From NCBI RefSeq assembly GCF_050864855.1, contig NZ_JBOZWW010000048.1, positions 11,684-75,683 of the forward strand: a stretch of DNA of 64,000 bases, in the 5' to 3' direction. A program made the position numbers and the translations under genes. Source of the DNA: Cardinium hertigii_C (lineage in GTDB: Bacteria; Bacteroidota; Bacteroidia; Cytophagales; Amoebophilaceae). Position 1 is the first letter of the stretch. Each line of letters begins with the position of its first letter. This document shows positions 19,362-27,904 of this stretch, one piece after another. The notes under the pieces were generated by a model that searched no databases, was not told where the DNA came from, and saw only the letters and a program-made list of their open reading frames with translations.

Positions 19362-20963
19362 TTAAGTCAGATCCACCGCTTCTTGAAATGCTTCATAGCT
19401 TCCAGGAAATACCTTTACTTTCTTGTTTTCGATATACCAAATTTTATTAGCCAACTGCTGGATAAAGTTACGATCATGTGATACAAACAAACAAGTACCT
19501 TCATATTCGTGTAGGGCTTGTCCGAGTGTATCAATAGATTGCATATCTAAATGGTTGGTTGGCTCGTCGAGTACTAGAAAGTTTGCTTGAGAAAGCAGTA
19601 CCGTTGCTAGGGCAACGCGTGCTTTTTCGCCACCAGAAAGAACGGCTATTTTTTTATATACATCATCTTTGGTAAAAAGAAACATACCTGCTATGGCACG
19701 CAGCTCTTGTTCAGTGCGCTCATTGCTGTTATGGGCATGCAAAGCTTCTATAATGGTATGTTCTATATTCAAAGCTTCTAACTGATGCTGCGCATAAAAA
19801 GCCATCTCTACATTATTACCAAAACTTCTTTGTTGTTGCTCGGCTAACGCATGACCAGCTATAATACGCAGCAACGTAGTTTTACCTCGCCCATTTGCAC
19901 CAATTAATGCGATTTTATCTCCTCTGTCAATTTGTACAGTTGCATCTTTTAGAATATTTACGCCACCATAAGACTTATTTATTTTTTCTATTACGGCAAT
20001 AATTTTACTTGGATTTTGTTTGACCGTAAACTGGAACTTTATTGTTTTACGATGCACAGTGGGTGCTTCTACTTTCTCGACCTTATCCAATGCTTTAATC
20101 CTAGACTGGACCAGTTTGGCTTTACTAGCCTTTGCTCTAAAACGGTCTATAAATTCTTGCGCGTGTTTAAGCTGTTTTTGTTGATTGGCATAAGCGTTTT
20201 CTAGTAACATACTCCTTTCTGCTTTTTGTATGGCGTAGTCACTGTAGTTGCCTACATAAATGGTAAATTTTTTATCACAAACTTCTACAATTTTAGTAGT
20301 AGTACCATCCAAAAAGCTTCTATCATGCGAAACTACTATAAAAGCACTATCGTAATTCTTTAAATAGGATTCTACCCACTTAATAGACACCAAATCTAGA
20401 TGGTTGGTTGGTTCATCCAATATCAACAAAGAAGGCTCTTGCAAAAGCAATTTTGCAAACATAACGCGCATGCGCCATCCGCCTGAAAACTCAGAAAGCG
20501 AACGGTCTAAATCCTTGGTCGCAAAACCCATACCCTCTAACATGGCATCGGTCCTTGACTGTATATCATATCCTCCTATTCTTTCAAAGGTTTCTTGCAG
20601 ATTCGATAGCTGCATCAGCAAATCGTCAGAATAGTTTACTTCCATCTCTTGACACAAAGATTCAATCTTTTTTTGCGTAACCAATGCTGTACTAAAAGCT
20701 TGCATGGCCACATTGCGAATGGTATCCTGAGATTGATAAGAAAGTAGGTCCTGATTGAGAAAACCAATGGAACATTCTTTTCTTTTAGTGACTTTTCCAC
20801 TATCTGGTGCAAGCGTACCCGTAATAATCTTTAACAGGGTAGACTTTCCAGCTCCATTAGGACCTACTAGGCCAATTTTATCCTTGGGTTTAATATGTAA
20901 CGAAGCTGAATCATATAAAGTTCGTTTGCCCAAATGATAGGTAAGATCATTGATTACAATCAT
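19362..20963 (-). CDS. ABC-F family ATPase
   Basis: The 533-residue protein has two ABC ATPase domains and no membrane segments, which defines the ABC-F class. Walker A motifs are GPNGAGKST and GANGRGKTT. Signatures are FSGGWRMRV and LSGGEKARV. Both Walker B motifs end in LDEPTNHLD. The linker between domains is Lys/Arg-rich and helical (the P-site tRNA-interaction motif region). ABC-F proteins act on the ribosome: EttA-like members regulate elongation and others protect from antibiotics. The overall pattern resembles the YbiT/Uup-type housekeeping members; the exact subclass is uncertain. Confidence 0.93.
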   Translation of the reverse strand: MIVINDLTYHLGKRTLYDSASLHIKPKDKIGLVGPNGAGKSTLLKIITGTLAPDSGKVTKRKECSIGFLNQDLLSYQSQDTIRNVAMQAFSTALVTQKKIESLCQEMEVNYSDDLLMQLSNLQETFERIGGYDIQSRTDAMLEGMGFATKDLDRSLSEFSGGWRMRVMFAKLLLQEPSLLILDEPTNHLDLVSIKWVESYLKNYDSAFIVVSHDRSFLDGTTTKIVEVCDKKFTIYVGNYSDYAIQKAERSMLLENAYANQQKQLKHAQEFIDRFRAKASKAKLVQSRIKALDKVEKVEAPTVHRKTIKFQFTVKQNPSKIIAVIEKINKSYGGVNILKDATVQIDRGDKIALIGANGRGKTTLLRIIAGHALAEQQQRSFGNNVEMAFYAQHQLEALNIEHTIIEALHAHNSNERTEQELRAIAGMFLFTKDDVYKKIAVLSGGEKARVALATVLLSQANFLVLDEPTNHLDMQSIDTLGQALHEYEGTCLFVSHDRNFIQQLANKIWYIENKKVKVFPGSYEAFQEAVDLT

Positions 20964-21072
20964 GTAATTTTATTTGGTTTTTTTAGCATATTTTAGGGGA
21001 AAGTATCGCTTCCAAACAGAAATTATACCGCTAAAAAGGCAATTAAACGGTTTTTTCTATCTTAATAGCATG

Positions 21073-21080
21073 CAAATATA
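21073..21080 (-). promoter_or_regulatory. Candidate -7 promoter box for the ABC-F gene
   Basis: TATATTTG on the minus strand matches TAnnTTTG and lies 110 bp upstream of the ABC-F start. No clear -33 TTG is visible. Confidence 0.45.
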
Positions 21081-21243
21081 AGATAATTTTCGATATATAA
21101 TATGCCCACTATGCCATGGACACTGAATGGATCAGCTAGAAGGTATAGCCTATATTTGGGCAAGCAAACTAAATATTTTACAAGTTTTAATATATTGAGG
21201 TGGTATAGACTATGAAGCTTTAAGCTATTTTTTAACCTTTTGT

Positions 21244-22113
21244 ATGAAACAAAAAAAACCATTGATTACACCCATCCAACGGCCAGATTGGTTGCGGGTT
21301 AAGTTACCTATAGGTAAGCACTATACAGCTGTGCGTGACATTGTAGACCGGTATAAACTACACACGATTTGTACCAGTGGGAACTGTCCCAATATGGGAG
21401 AATGTTGGGGAGCGGGTACGGCTACTTTTATGATATTGGGCAATATTTGTACGCGCAGTTGTGCCTTTTGTGCCGTGGCTACCGGACGGCCTACCACCTA
21501 TGATGAGGAAGAACCAAAACGGGTTGCAGAAGCCATTCATTTGATGGGGGTTAAACATGCAGTTATTACTTCAGTAAATAGAGATGAACTAAAGGATTGT
21601 GGGGCAGAAATTTGGCATCAAACGGTAGTAGCCATCAAAGCTTTGAATCCTACTACCACTATAGAAACATTAATTCCAGATGTAAAGGCCATTTGGTGGG
21701 CATTAGAGCGGATGATTAGTGCGGGACAAGACGTGGTTTCTCATAATATAGAAACGGTAGAACGTCTTTATAAAACCGTTCGTCCTCAGGCTAAATATGC
21801 ACGAAGCTTGGAGCAGCTTAGACGGATTAAAGCATATGGTAAACGCTCTAAATCGGGTATTATGCTTGGATTAGGAGAAACAGATGGAGAGGTTTATCAA
21901 GTAATGGATGATCTACGCGAGCATGGATTAGATGTTTTAACGCTGGGTCAATATTTGCAGCCTACCAAACAACACCTTGAAGTAGCTGCTTTTATACATC
22001 CAGATAAATTTGCCCATTTTAAAGAGGAGGCCCTCAAACGGGGCTTTTCCTATGTAGAATCAGGTCCACTTGTACGCTCCTCATACCATGCAGAACGACA
22101 CGTACAAAAATAA
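21244..22113 (+). CDS. lipA: Lipoyl synthase
   Basis: LipA is a radical-SAM enzyme that inserts two sulfurs into protein-bound octanoyl groups to form lipoate. The 289-residue protein has both required clusters: the auxiliary motif with Cys43, Cys48 and Cys54 (CTSGNCPNMGEC), and the SAM motif with Cys69, Cys73 and Cys76 (CTRSCAFC). The family C-terminus SSYHAE is present. lipB is not in the window. Lipoate synthesis would serve pyruvate dehydrogenase-type complexes. The ATG at 21244 follows a stop-rich region and gives the usual start. Confidence 0.97.
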   Translation: MKQKKPLITPIQRPDWLRVKLPIGKHYTAVRDIVDRYKLHTICTSGNCPNMGECWGAGTATFMILGNICTRSCAFCAVATGRPTTYDEEEPKRVAEAIHLMGVKHAVITSVNRDELKDCGAEIWHQTVVAIKALNPTTTIETLIPDVKAIWWALERMISAGQDVVSHNIETVERLYKTVRPQAKYARSLEQLRRIKAYGKRSKSGIMLGLGETDGEVYQVMDDLREHGLDVLTLGQYLQPTKQHLEVAAFIHPDKFAHFKEEALKRGFSYVESGPLVRSSYHAERHVQK

Positions 22114-22265
22114 AGCTTATAGTGGACAGAAAAATTAGGACAGAAAAATAATTAAATTGTTTCCTATAGTTTTAATTGGCCCTCTCGTGTCTGTAGATGA
22201 TTTTGTATAGGCATCTGTCTTATCCTCAATTTTGGTTATTATGCGACCATAAGTTTAGAAAGGTG

Positions 22266-22403
22266 AGTTAAAAGTAATACAATCATTGACTTCTTCTTCG
22301 ACTTAGTAGTCACTCAATCCATACCAATGCTCAAGCAAGAGCATTTTAAATAAAAAAGGGAACTATAGAGGTTTGCCTGATAAACGTAAGCCTTTAGGAT
22401 AAT
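22266..22403 (-). pseudogene. Decayed IS5-type transposase fragment
   Basis: Read on the minus strand, this stretch aligns with the transposase at 56157 over the codons for YYPKGLRLSGKP to EEEVNDRITF. It keeps long identical runs such as AAAATGCT.TTGCTTGAGCA.TGGTATGGA but has frameshifts and small deletions. It is a remnant of an older copy, with neither end of the element recognisable. Confidence 0.75.
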
Positions 22404-22430
22404 AAAATTGAATTATTTCTATTGTCTTCC

Positions 22431-23330
22431 CTATTTAAAAATTTTCATGATAGATGGTACTAATTGATTATTTTTAATTTTTTTAATTTTTTTAATTTTC
22501 ATCATATCTATTAGGTCATTGATAGCTTCTATAACCTTTGATGCTAATAGTATATTATTTGTAATTTTTGCTTCCTTGAAATATGATTCTAAATCATGTT
22601 TGCTTATTTCTCCATTTGTCTTGTTTATATTATCATTGATTTTACTATAAAATCGAATAACATTCCGGAATGAATCGTATTGCCCTGCATGCTTTATTAT
22701 AAGTTTCAGTTCCCTTAATTTTTCTTTTTGTTTATCTCTTAGTTGACCATCATCATCTTTTTTACGTGTATATATTATCATATTTATACGATCTTGTATT
22801 GTCTTTAGCGTCTTGTCCATATTCAATTCTTTTATACGGGGTATATGTTGATGTACATTGGCTACATTTGATTTGAAATCTGACGTAAAGAATTGTATAG
22901 GTTTTATAGAATCTCTTTCGGAAGTTGGCCTGATATTTGGTATTTGTTTTCCTTCTGTTTTTTCAAGAATGGTTGATCTACTTGCACATTGAACCATCTC
23001 ATCATTATATGCATCGTCTTTAGCCATTGTAGATGTACTATGTGGTTCCACTCTATTTTCTCTACGATCTAATGATCCTAGTTTGGTGAGCCATTCCTTC
23101 AAACAGACCTCCATTTTACATGCCTCTTCTATCGTTATATCTATAGTTTTTAAGATACCTTGACCTTTTACTTTATTTTGCTGCCATATTTGGTGGTTAT
23201 TTAATATACGATCAGTATGTATTGGTTTTTTAGTGCTTTTAAATTTAGATGGGATGGCTTCTTTACATGCACGCCCTGTTAAAACTAGTGTGGCACAACA
23301 CACGAGGCCCTTAGTTAATAAACGTTTCAT
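22431..23330 (-). CDS. Putative lipoprotein of unknown function
   Basis: I do not recognise this 299-residue protein. The N-terminus has a lysine/arginine start, a short hydrophobic core and LTGRAC, a plausible lipobox with Cys22. The C-terminal half is helical and charged. The end contains a repeated KIKKIKKIK tract encoded by a TTTTTAA-type microsatellite near 22471-22499. It lies 51 bp downstream of the tyrosine-motif gene on the same strand and probably shares its promoter. Both encode exported proteins of low similarity to known families, so a common role at the host interface is plausible but inferred. Confidence 0.65.
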   Translation of the reverse strand: MKRLLTKGLVCCATLVLTGRACKEAIPSKFKSTKKPIHTDRILNNHQIWQQNKVKGQGILKTIDITIEEACKMEVCLKEWLTKLGSLDRRENRVEPHSTSTMAKDDAYNDEMVQCASRSTILEKTEGKQIPNIRPTSERDSIKPIQFFTSDFKSNVANVHQHIPRIKELNMDKTLKTIQDRINMIIYTRKKDDDGQLRDKQKEKLRELKLIIKHAGQYDSFRNVIRFYSKINDNINKTNGEISKHDLESYFKEAKITNNILLASKVIEAINDLIDMMKIKKIKKIKNNQLVPSIMKIFK

Positions 23331-23381
23331 ATAGTTTTTATTTTATGTTTAGTATACTAACTCGTTTGCTTCTTTTTTCGA

Positions 23382-23885
23382 TTACAATTCGGTAGTCTGC
23401 TCTTTAACTAAGTTTCCATAGGTATGACCTTCAAATAGCTCCGAATAGACATGCTCTTCAGGATTCTCTTCACCTATGGTTGCATAGATAGGCTCTTCAA
23501 TCTTTGTATCAATAGGATCTGAATATATAGATTGCTTTTTGATGTTTTCAAATGGCTCTGCATAGATGATAGGATGGTTATAGGTGGGATCCAATGATGG
23601 CTGTGGTATAGAGGATATCTCTTCGGATAATAGTCTTCGTACTGCTTTAGAATTACTTGCTAGCCTCTTAAAGGCATCTTCTAGCGCAGCGAGTTTCTCA
23701 ATTGTTTCTTGTTTTTTCTCTGGGTTAGATATAATCGAAGTATATGCGCTATCTGGTTGTAGCATTTTTTGCTGAGATGACGAGAGGGTCTTCGAGGTAC
23801 ACGTATTGCTATTTAGTATCAGCATTCCGCTGCTGGTTAATAACCATTTTGCAGTATGAATTGTTTTGTTTTTTATGAATTGCAT
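23382..23885 (-). CDS. Exported protein with tandem EPIYA/YxxP/YxxL tyrosine motifs
   Basis: The 167-residue protein has an N-terminal hydrophobic stretch (13-26) and Cys29, so it is probably exported. A helical middle (54-90) follows. The C-terminal third carries tyrosines at 108, 121, 134 and 147, exactly 13 residues apart, plus Y156. The contexts are IIYAEP, SIYSDP, EPIYATI, HVYSEL and HTYGNL. EPIYATI is an exact EPIYA motif, as phosphorylated by host Src/Abl kinases in Helicobacter CagA and found in Bartonella Bep and Chlamydia Tarp-type effectors. YAEP and YSDP fit pYxxP (Crk-type SH2 sites). YATI and YSEL, nine residues apart, fit the ITAM pattern. Acidic residues precede most sites. 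Host phosphorylation is inference. It heads a two-gene operon. Confidence 0.75.
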   Translation of the reverse strand: MQFIKNKTIHTAKWLLTSSGMLILNSNTCTSKTLSSSQQKMLQPDSAYTSIISNPEKKQETIEKLAALEDAFKRLASNSKAVRRLLSEEISSIPQPSLDPTYNHPIIYAEPFENIKKQSIYSDPIDTKIEEPIYATIGEENPEEHVYSELFEGHTYGNLVKEQTTEL

Positions 23886-23930
23886 ATGGTTATTTTTTTT
23901 GTTTTATTTGTAGATCAGTGCTATAAATTT

Positions 23931-23951
23931 GCTTAATCTATCGGATTAAGC
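23931..23951 (-). promoter_or_regulatory. Hairpin in the leader of the tyrosine-motif operon
   Basis: GCTTAATC and GATTAAGC form a perfect 8-bp stem with a 5-base loop, 46 bp before the ATG and downstream of the candidate promoter. It may be part of the 5' leader or mark the end of the upstream acyltransferase transcript. Confidence 0.35.
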
Positions 23952-23998
23952 TTAAGCGTTGTGTTATTAAAAATGATAAGCAAATTCTGATTTATATC

Positions 23999-24006
23999 CA
24001 AATATA
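23999..24006 (-). promoter_or_regulatory. Candidate -7 promoter box for the tyrosine-motif operon
   Basis: TATATTTG on the minus strand is a full match to TAnnTTTG, about 114 bp upstream of the ATG at 23885. No -33 TTG is clear. Confidence 0.45.
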
Positions 24007-24109
24007 TAGTAGGGCTTATTTTTATTTTTTCTAGATCGATGTATTGTAATGCACGGGGATCGTATAGAGGAGTATCTACAGCCTTTTGGGATACCACTAA
24101 AAATGGTTT

Positions 24110-24952
24110 TTATTTCCATCTTCTATGTGACCAAAGCCAACAGGCTGGATTGTTCAAAATATCTGCTTCGAGTCTTTGAGTATAACGTTCTGCAATCTCT
24201 TGAACCGATAGTTCGACAGGTGTTTCTGCTAATAATATAGGCCTTACTCGATATTGTCCCCGTTTGATGCGCTCTGTTTGAATGTAAAAAATGGGATGGT
24301 TATACTTTTGGGCTAGTTTGGCGGCGGTTAAGGTAACAGTGGTCGATTGGGCTAAGAAAGTAGTACCATAGCCGTTTCGCTTATGCAATGGAGCTTGGTC
24401 TATTAAGAGTGTAGTAGCCTGAGGAGACCCTTTGTAGGTAGTCATATGTCTGAATAGGCTAACCATCGGAATGGCTTTTCGTTGAAAACGGCTTCTTATA
24501 CGCAGTGCCATACGATCTATGCCTTTATGGTGTAAGGGTTGATAGCCTGCACATATGGTATAAGATGTCTGTAACGCAAGGGCGTTTGCAGCCCATTCCC
24601 AATTGCCAAAATGACCCGAAACCAATATAATCGATTGATTCCTTTTATAAAATTTTTCTATAGCTTCTATATCTTCAAGGGTAATGTGTTGCAAAAGTTG
24701 TTGAGACGTTATCGTGCAAGCTTTTATTTGTTCTAATAGTAGCTCACATAGACATCGGTAAAAGAATTTTTCTATTTGTTTACGTTCACGAACCGTTTTA
24801 GTAGCAAAAACATACATTAAATTTTGTACGACTACTTCTTTTCTATAACCGATCAGGTAGTAGACTATTATATAGCATAAATCTGATACACAATATAATA
24901 GAGAAAGCGGTAAAAAAGAAAGTAGATAACATAAAGCGTATACAATAGACAT
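24110..24952 (-). CDS. Lipid A biosynthesis acyltransferase (LpxL/HtrB-type)
   Basis: The protein has about 280 residues, with an N-terminal membrane anchor and the acyltransferase motif SGHFGNWEWAANAL, whose His and Glu correspond to the catalytic HX4(D/E) pair of LpxL/LpxM. A second family block, TLLIDQAPLHKRNG, is present. These enzymes add secondary acyl chains to lipid A at the inner membrane. The ATG at 24952 is preferred to an upstream TTG at 24979. With lpxB at 7.7 kb it supports a lipid A pathway. A role in acylating another lipid cannot be excluded. Confidence 0.88.
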   Translation of the reverse strand: MSIVYALCYLLSFLPLSLLYCVSDLCYIIVYYLIGYRKEVVVQNLMYVFATKTVRERKQIEKFFYRCLCELLLEQIKACTITSQQLLQHITLEDIEAIEKFYKRNQSIILVSGHFGNWEWAANALALQTSYTICAGYQPLHHKGIDRMALRIRSRFQRKAIPMVSLFRHMTTYKGSPQATTLLIDQAPLHKRNGYGTTFLAQSTTVTLTAAKLAQKYNHPIFYIQTERIKRGQYRVRPILLAETPVELSVQEIAERYTQRLEADILNNPACWLWSHRRWK

Positions 24953-24979
24953 GACCAAAAGGAAATTTTTGGAAAACAA

Positions 24980-25363
24980 TTATCCGTAATACATTTTACA
25001 TTTACTTTGCTTTAAGCAAATAGTAAAGGGGTTGTTAATCCTACTTATAGTAGCAATACAAACCAGCTATAAAGATTCTATCGAGTTTGTTTAATCAAAT
25101 AACCTCAATATTGGATCGGGATTAGCAATTAAAAAAGGTTAAAAATTTTTATGTTTTAAATTTGAAAATGAAAAGAATAAACAAATTACCAAATAAGCTG
25201 ATTGTGAATATATCAAAATTAGTTGCAATATACGGTATTTCCATTTCATATAGAGCAATAACATAGACCAATAACAAAATTACCTCTGCTTATGAACAAA
25301 ATGCTTTAGGCAGTTAAATGATAGGATAATGCATAGAAGCGAATTATATTTGTCATATTTTTA
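24980..25363. other. AT-rich divergent intergenic region
   Basis: These 384 bases separate the leftward acyltransferase gene from rightward valS. Only the valS promoter box (25345-25352) stands out. I see no coding region, RNA or repeat. Confidence 0.4.
25345..25352 (+). promoter_or_regulatory. Candidate -7 promoter box for valS
   Basis: TATATTTG matches TAnnTTTG. Transcription from it would start near 25359, which leaves too short a leader for the ATG at 25364 and favours the next ATG at 25394. Confidence 0.5.
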
Positions 25364-25393
25364 ATGCTTAAACCTTTTTCCAATCCAAAACCA

Positions 25394-27871
25394 ATGGCGA
25401 TACCTTCCTTACCTAAGGATTACAATTTTTTAGAACGAGAAAAACATTGGCACCACTTTTGGGAAACAGAAGCTTTATATAGCTGGGACCCCACATTACC
25501 TCGTGCAGATACTTTTGTTGTAGACACCCCCCCTCCTACCATTTCTGGACAGCTGCACATAGGCCATATCTGTAGCTATACACAAGCAGATTTTATAGTC
25601 CGATTTCAACGTATGTTGGGTAAAAATATTTTTTATCCTATGGGATTTGATGACAACGGTTTACCTACGGAACGATTGGTAGAAAAACAAAAAGGGGTCC
25701 GTGCAGCCCATATGGATAGAACTGATTTTATAAAATTATGTGAGGAGGTAGTAGTTGCGGAAGAAGAAAAGTTTAGACATATTTTTAAATCTATAGCTCT
25801 TTCTGTTGACTGGAGCTTAGAATATCAAACCATTAGTCCACTTTCGCGTAAGCTTGCACAGCTTTCTTTTTTAGCACTTTTTGAAAAAGGTGCACTATAC
25901 CGTAAGGCACAGCCTATGTGGTGGGATCCAGTAGATGGTACTGCTTTGGCACAAGCCGATATGGAAGATAAAACGCGCATGTCCCATATGAATGACATCC
26001 TATTTGTCCATGAAACAACGCAAACACCTCTTCCTATTGCTACTACTCGACCAGAATTGTTGCCAGCTTGCGTCGCTTTATTCTATCATCCAGATGACTT
26101 GCGTTACCAACATTTGGCGCATACCCACGCAATTACGCCTATATTTAATATCAGGGTCCCTATTTTATCAGATGAACTGGTACAACCCAATAAGGGAACA
26201 GGCTTGGTAATGTGCTGCACCTTTGGAGACCAAACAGATGTAGTATGGTGGAAAAAACATCAACTGCCTACTGCTATTATTTTGAATAAACAAGGTAAGA
26301 TAACCCATTCTGGTCCATTAGAAGGGCTAAAGGTAACAACAGCACGTGAAAAAATTATTCAAATCTTAAAAGATCAGGCACTTTTGGTCAAACAAACGGC
26401 CATACATCAGTCTGTAAAATGCGCAGAACGCTCTGGTGCCCCTTTAGAAATCCTTACTACCCCCCAATGGTTTGTACGAACCATTGAGCACAAAGCAGCC
26501 CTTTTGGCTAAAACCAATCAACTAAAATGGCATCCTACTGCGATGCAGCATAGACTGGAAGAATGGATCAATGGTATTGCTTGGGATTGGTGCATTAGCC
26601 GTCAACGCTATTTTGGTGTTCCTTTTCCTGTATGGTATTCTAAAAGACCTGGTGAAGAAGGGAAAATATTGCTACCCAAATTAGACGAATTACCTGTAGA
26701 CCCACTTCAGAATCTACCCACAGGCTATACAAGAGAAGAGGTAGAACCAGACTATGATGTAATGGATACTTGGGCCACCAGTAGTATTTCGCCACAACTT
26801 TCTTCCCATGCGATTCATAAAGACTTCAGTGTAGACTATAAGAGGCACCAGCAGTTGTTTCCAATGGATTTACGGCCCCAGGCCCATGAAATTATACGTA
26901 CTTGGGCTTTTTATACTTTACTAAAGTCTCATTTGCATGAAGACAGTCTTCCTTGGAAAAATATTATGATTAATGGATGGTGCCTGTCTCCAGATAAACA
27001 AAAAATGTCTAAATCTAAAGGAAACGTACTCCTTCCTGAAAAATTGTTGGCAACATATGGGGCTGATGTAATCCGCTATTGGGCCGCCAATGCCCGTTTG
27101 GGAGTAGATACTTGCTATTCTGAAGATGTGATGAAAAATGGGAAACGACTGGTTACTAAATTGTGGAATGCTGGTAAATTTCTCTTGAGCCATTTTGATA
27201 AAGTAGACTTATTACATCAGCCTCTGCCATTTAATCTATTAAAGATTACCCATACTTTAGATAAATGGCTTTTGCAGTCACTAGCTGCCTTAACTGAAAA
27301 GGTCTCTCTACATTGGCTGGCCTACGGGTATGCAGAGGCTTTAGAGTGTGTAGAAAAATTCTTTTGGTCTGTTTTTTGTGATGACTATATCGAAATTAGT
27401 AAAACTAGGGTCTACAATGCTATGGAGGAGGATCATCAAGGTCAGACTAGTGCCATTATAACGCTTTACCATGCGTTTTATGGTCTATTACAACTTTTTG
27501 CACCTATTTTGCCCCACATTACAGAGGAACTTTCCCATGGACTTTATCCACACAAAGGCTCTATACACCAAAGGGGTAATTGGCCCAAATGGCCATTAGC
27601 GCTTTCTGTAAGTCAAATACAACTGGATCAAGTAGCGCACCTTAGAGAAATTATTAAATTGGTACGCAAAGCCAAAGCAGATGGTAAACTTTCTATAAAA
27701 GCTCCAATTGAGCTACTAACCATTCAGGGTATGGCTTTGGAAGAAGATTTAAAAAAAGAGCTAAAAGCCGTCACAGCTGCTACACACATAGTATTTAGTG
27801 ACGCACTATTGGATCATACGGGCGTACAAGTAGTAGGCAAACAATGCATGATATGGATCATATGGAGCTAA
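25394..27871 (+). CDS. valS: Valyl-tRNA synthetase
   Basis: This class I synthetase charges tRNA-Val. It carries the HIGH motif as HIGH in SGQLHIGHICSYTQ, and KMSKSKGNV. The editing domain has TTRPELLPACVAL. At about 825 residues it is short and lacks the long C-terminal coiled coil usual in bacterial ValRS. Phrases such as PMGFDDNGLPTERLVEK resemble the archaeal/rickettsial form. Start choice: the ATG at 25394 fits homologues and the nearby promoter box; 25364 would add ten residues. hemW follows after 33 bp and is probably co-transcribed. Confidence 0.95.
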   Translation: MAIPSLPKDYNFLEREKHWHHFWETEALYSWDPTLPRADTFVVDTPPPTISGQLHIGHICSYTQADFIVRFQRMLGKNIFYPMGFDDNGLPTERLVEKQKGVRAAHMDRTDFIKLCEEVVVAEEEKFRHIFKSIALSVDWSLEYQTISPLSRKLAQLSFLALFEKGALYRKAQPMWWDPVDGTALAQADMEDKTRMSHMNDILFVHETTQTPLPIATTRPELLPACVALFYHPDDLRYQHLAHTHAITPIFNIRVPILSDELVQPNKGTGLVMCCTFGDQTDVVWWKKHQLPTAIILNKQGKITHSGPLEGLKVTTAREKIIQILKDQALLVKQTAIHQSVKCAERSGAPLEILTTPQWFVRTIEHKAALLAKTNQLKWHPTAMQHRLEEWINGIAWDWCISRQRYFGVPFPVWYSKRPGEEGKILLPKLDELPVDPLQNLPTGYTREEVEPDYDVMDTWATSSISPQLSSHAIHKDFSVDYKRHQQLFPMDLRPQAHEIIRTWAFYTLLKSHLHEDSLPWKNIMINGWCLSPDKQKMSKSKGNVLLPEKLLATYGADVIRYWAANARLGVDTCYSEDVMKNGKRLVTKLWNAGKFLLSHFDKVDLLHQPLPFNLLKITHTLDKWLLQSLAALTEKVSLHWLAYGYAEALECVEKFFWSVFCDDYIEISKTRVYNAMEEDHQGQTSAIITLYHAFYGLLQLFAPILPHITEELSHGLYPHKGSIHQRGNWPKWPLALSVSQIQLDQVAHLREIIKLVRKAKADGKLSIKAPIELLTIQGMALEEDLKKELKAVTAATHIVFSDALLDHTGVQVVGKQCMIWIIWS

Positions 27872-27904
27872 CCAAGCTATTATCAATACCACCCCAAGGC
27901 TTAT

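Noticed and set aside
23382..23885. Classical ITIM (I/V/L/S at -2) in the tyrosine-motif protein
   Set aside because: The -2 residues are Pro (EPIYATI) and His (HVYSEL), so the ITIM consensus is not met. Only the looser YxxL/I (ITAM-type), YxxP and EPIYA patterns hold.
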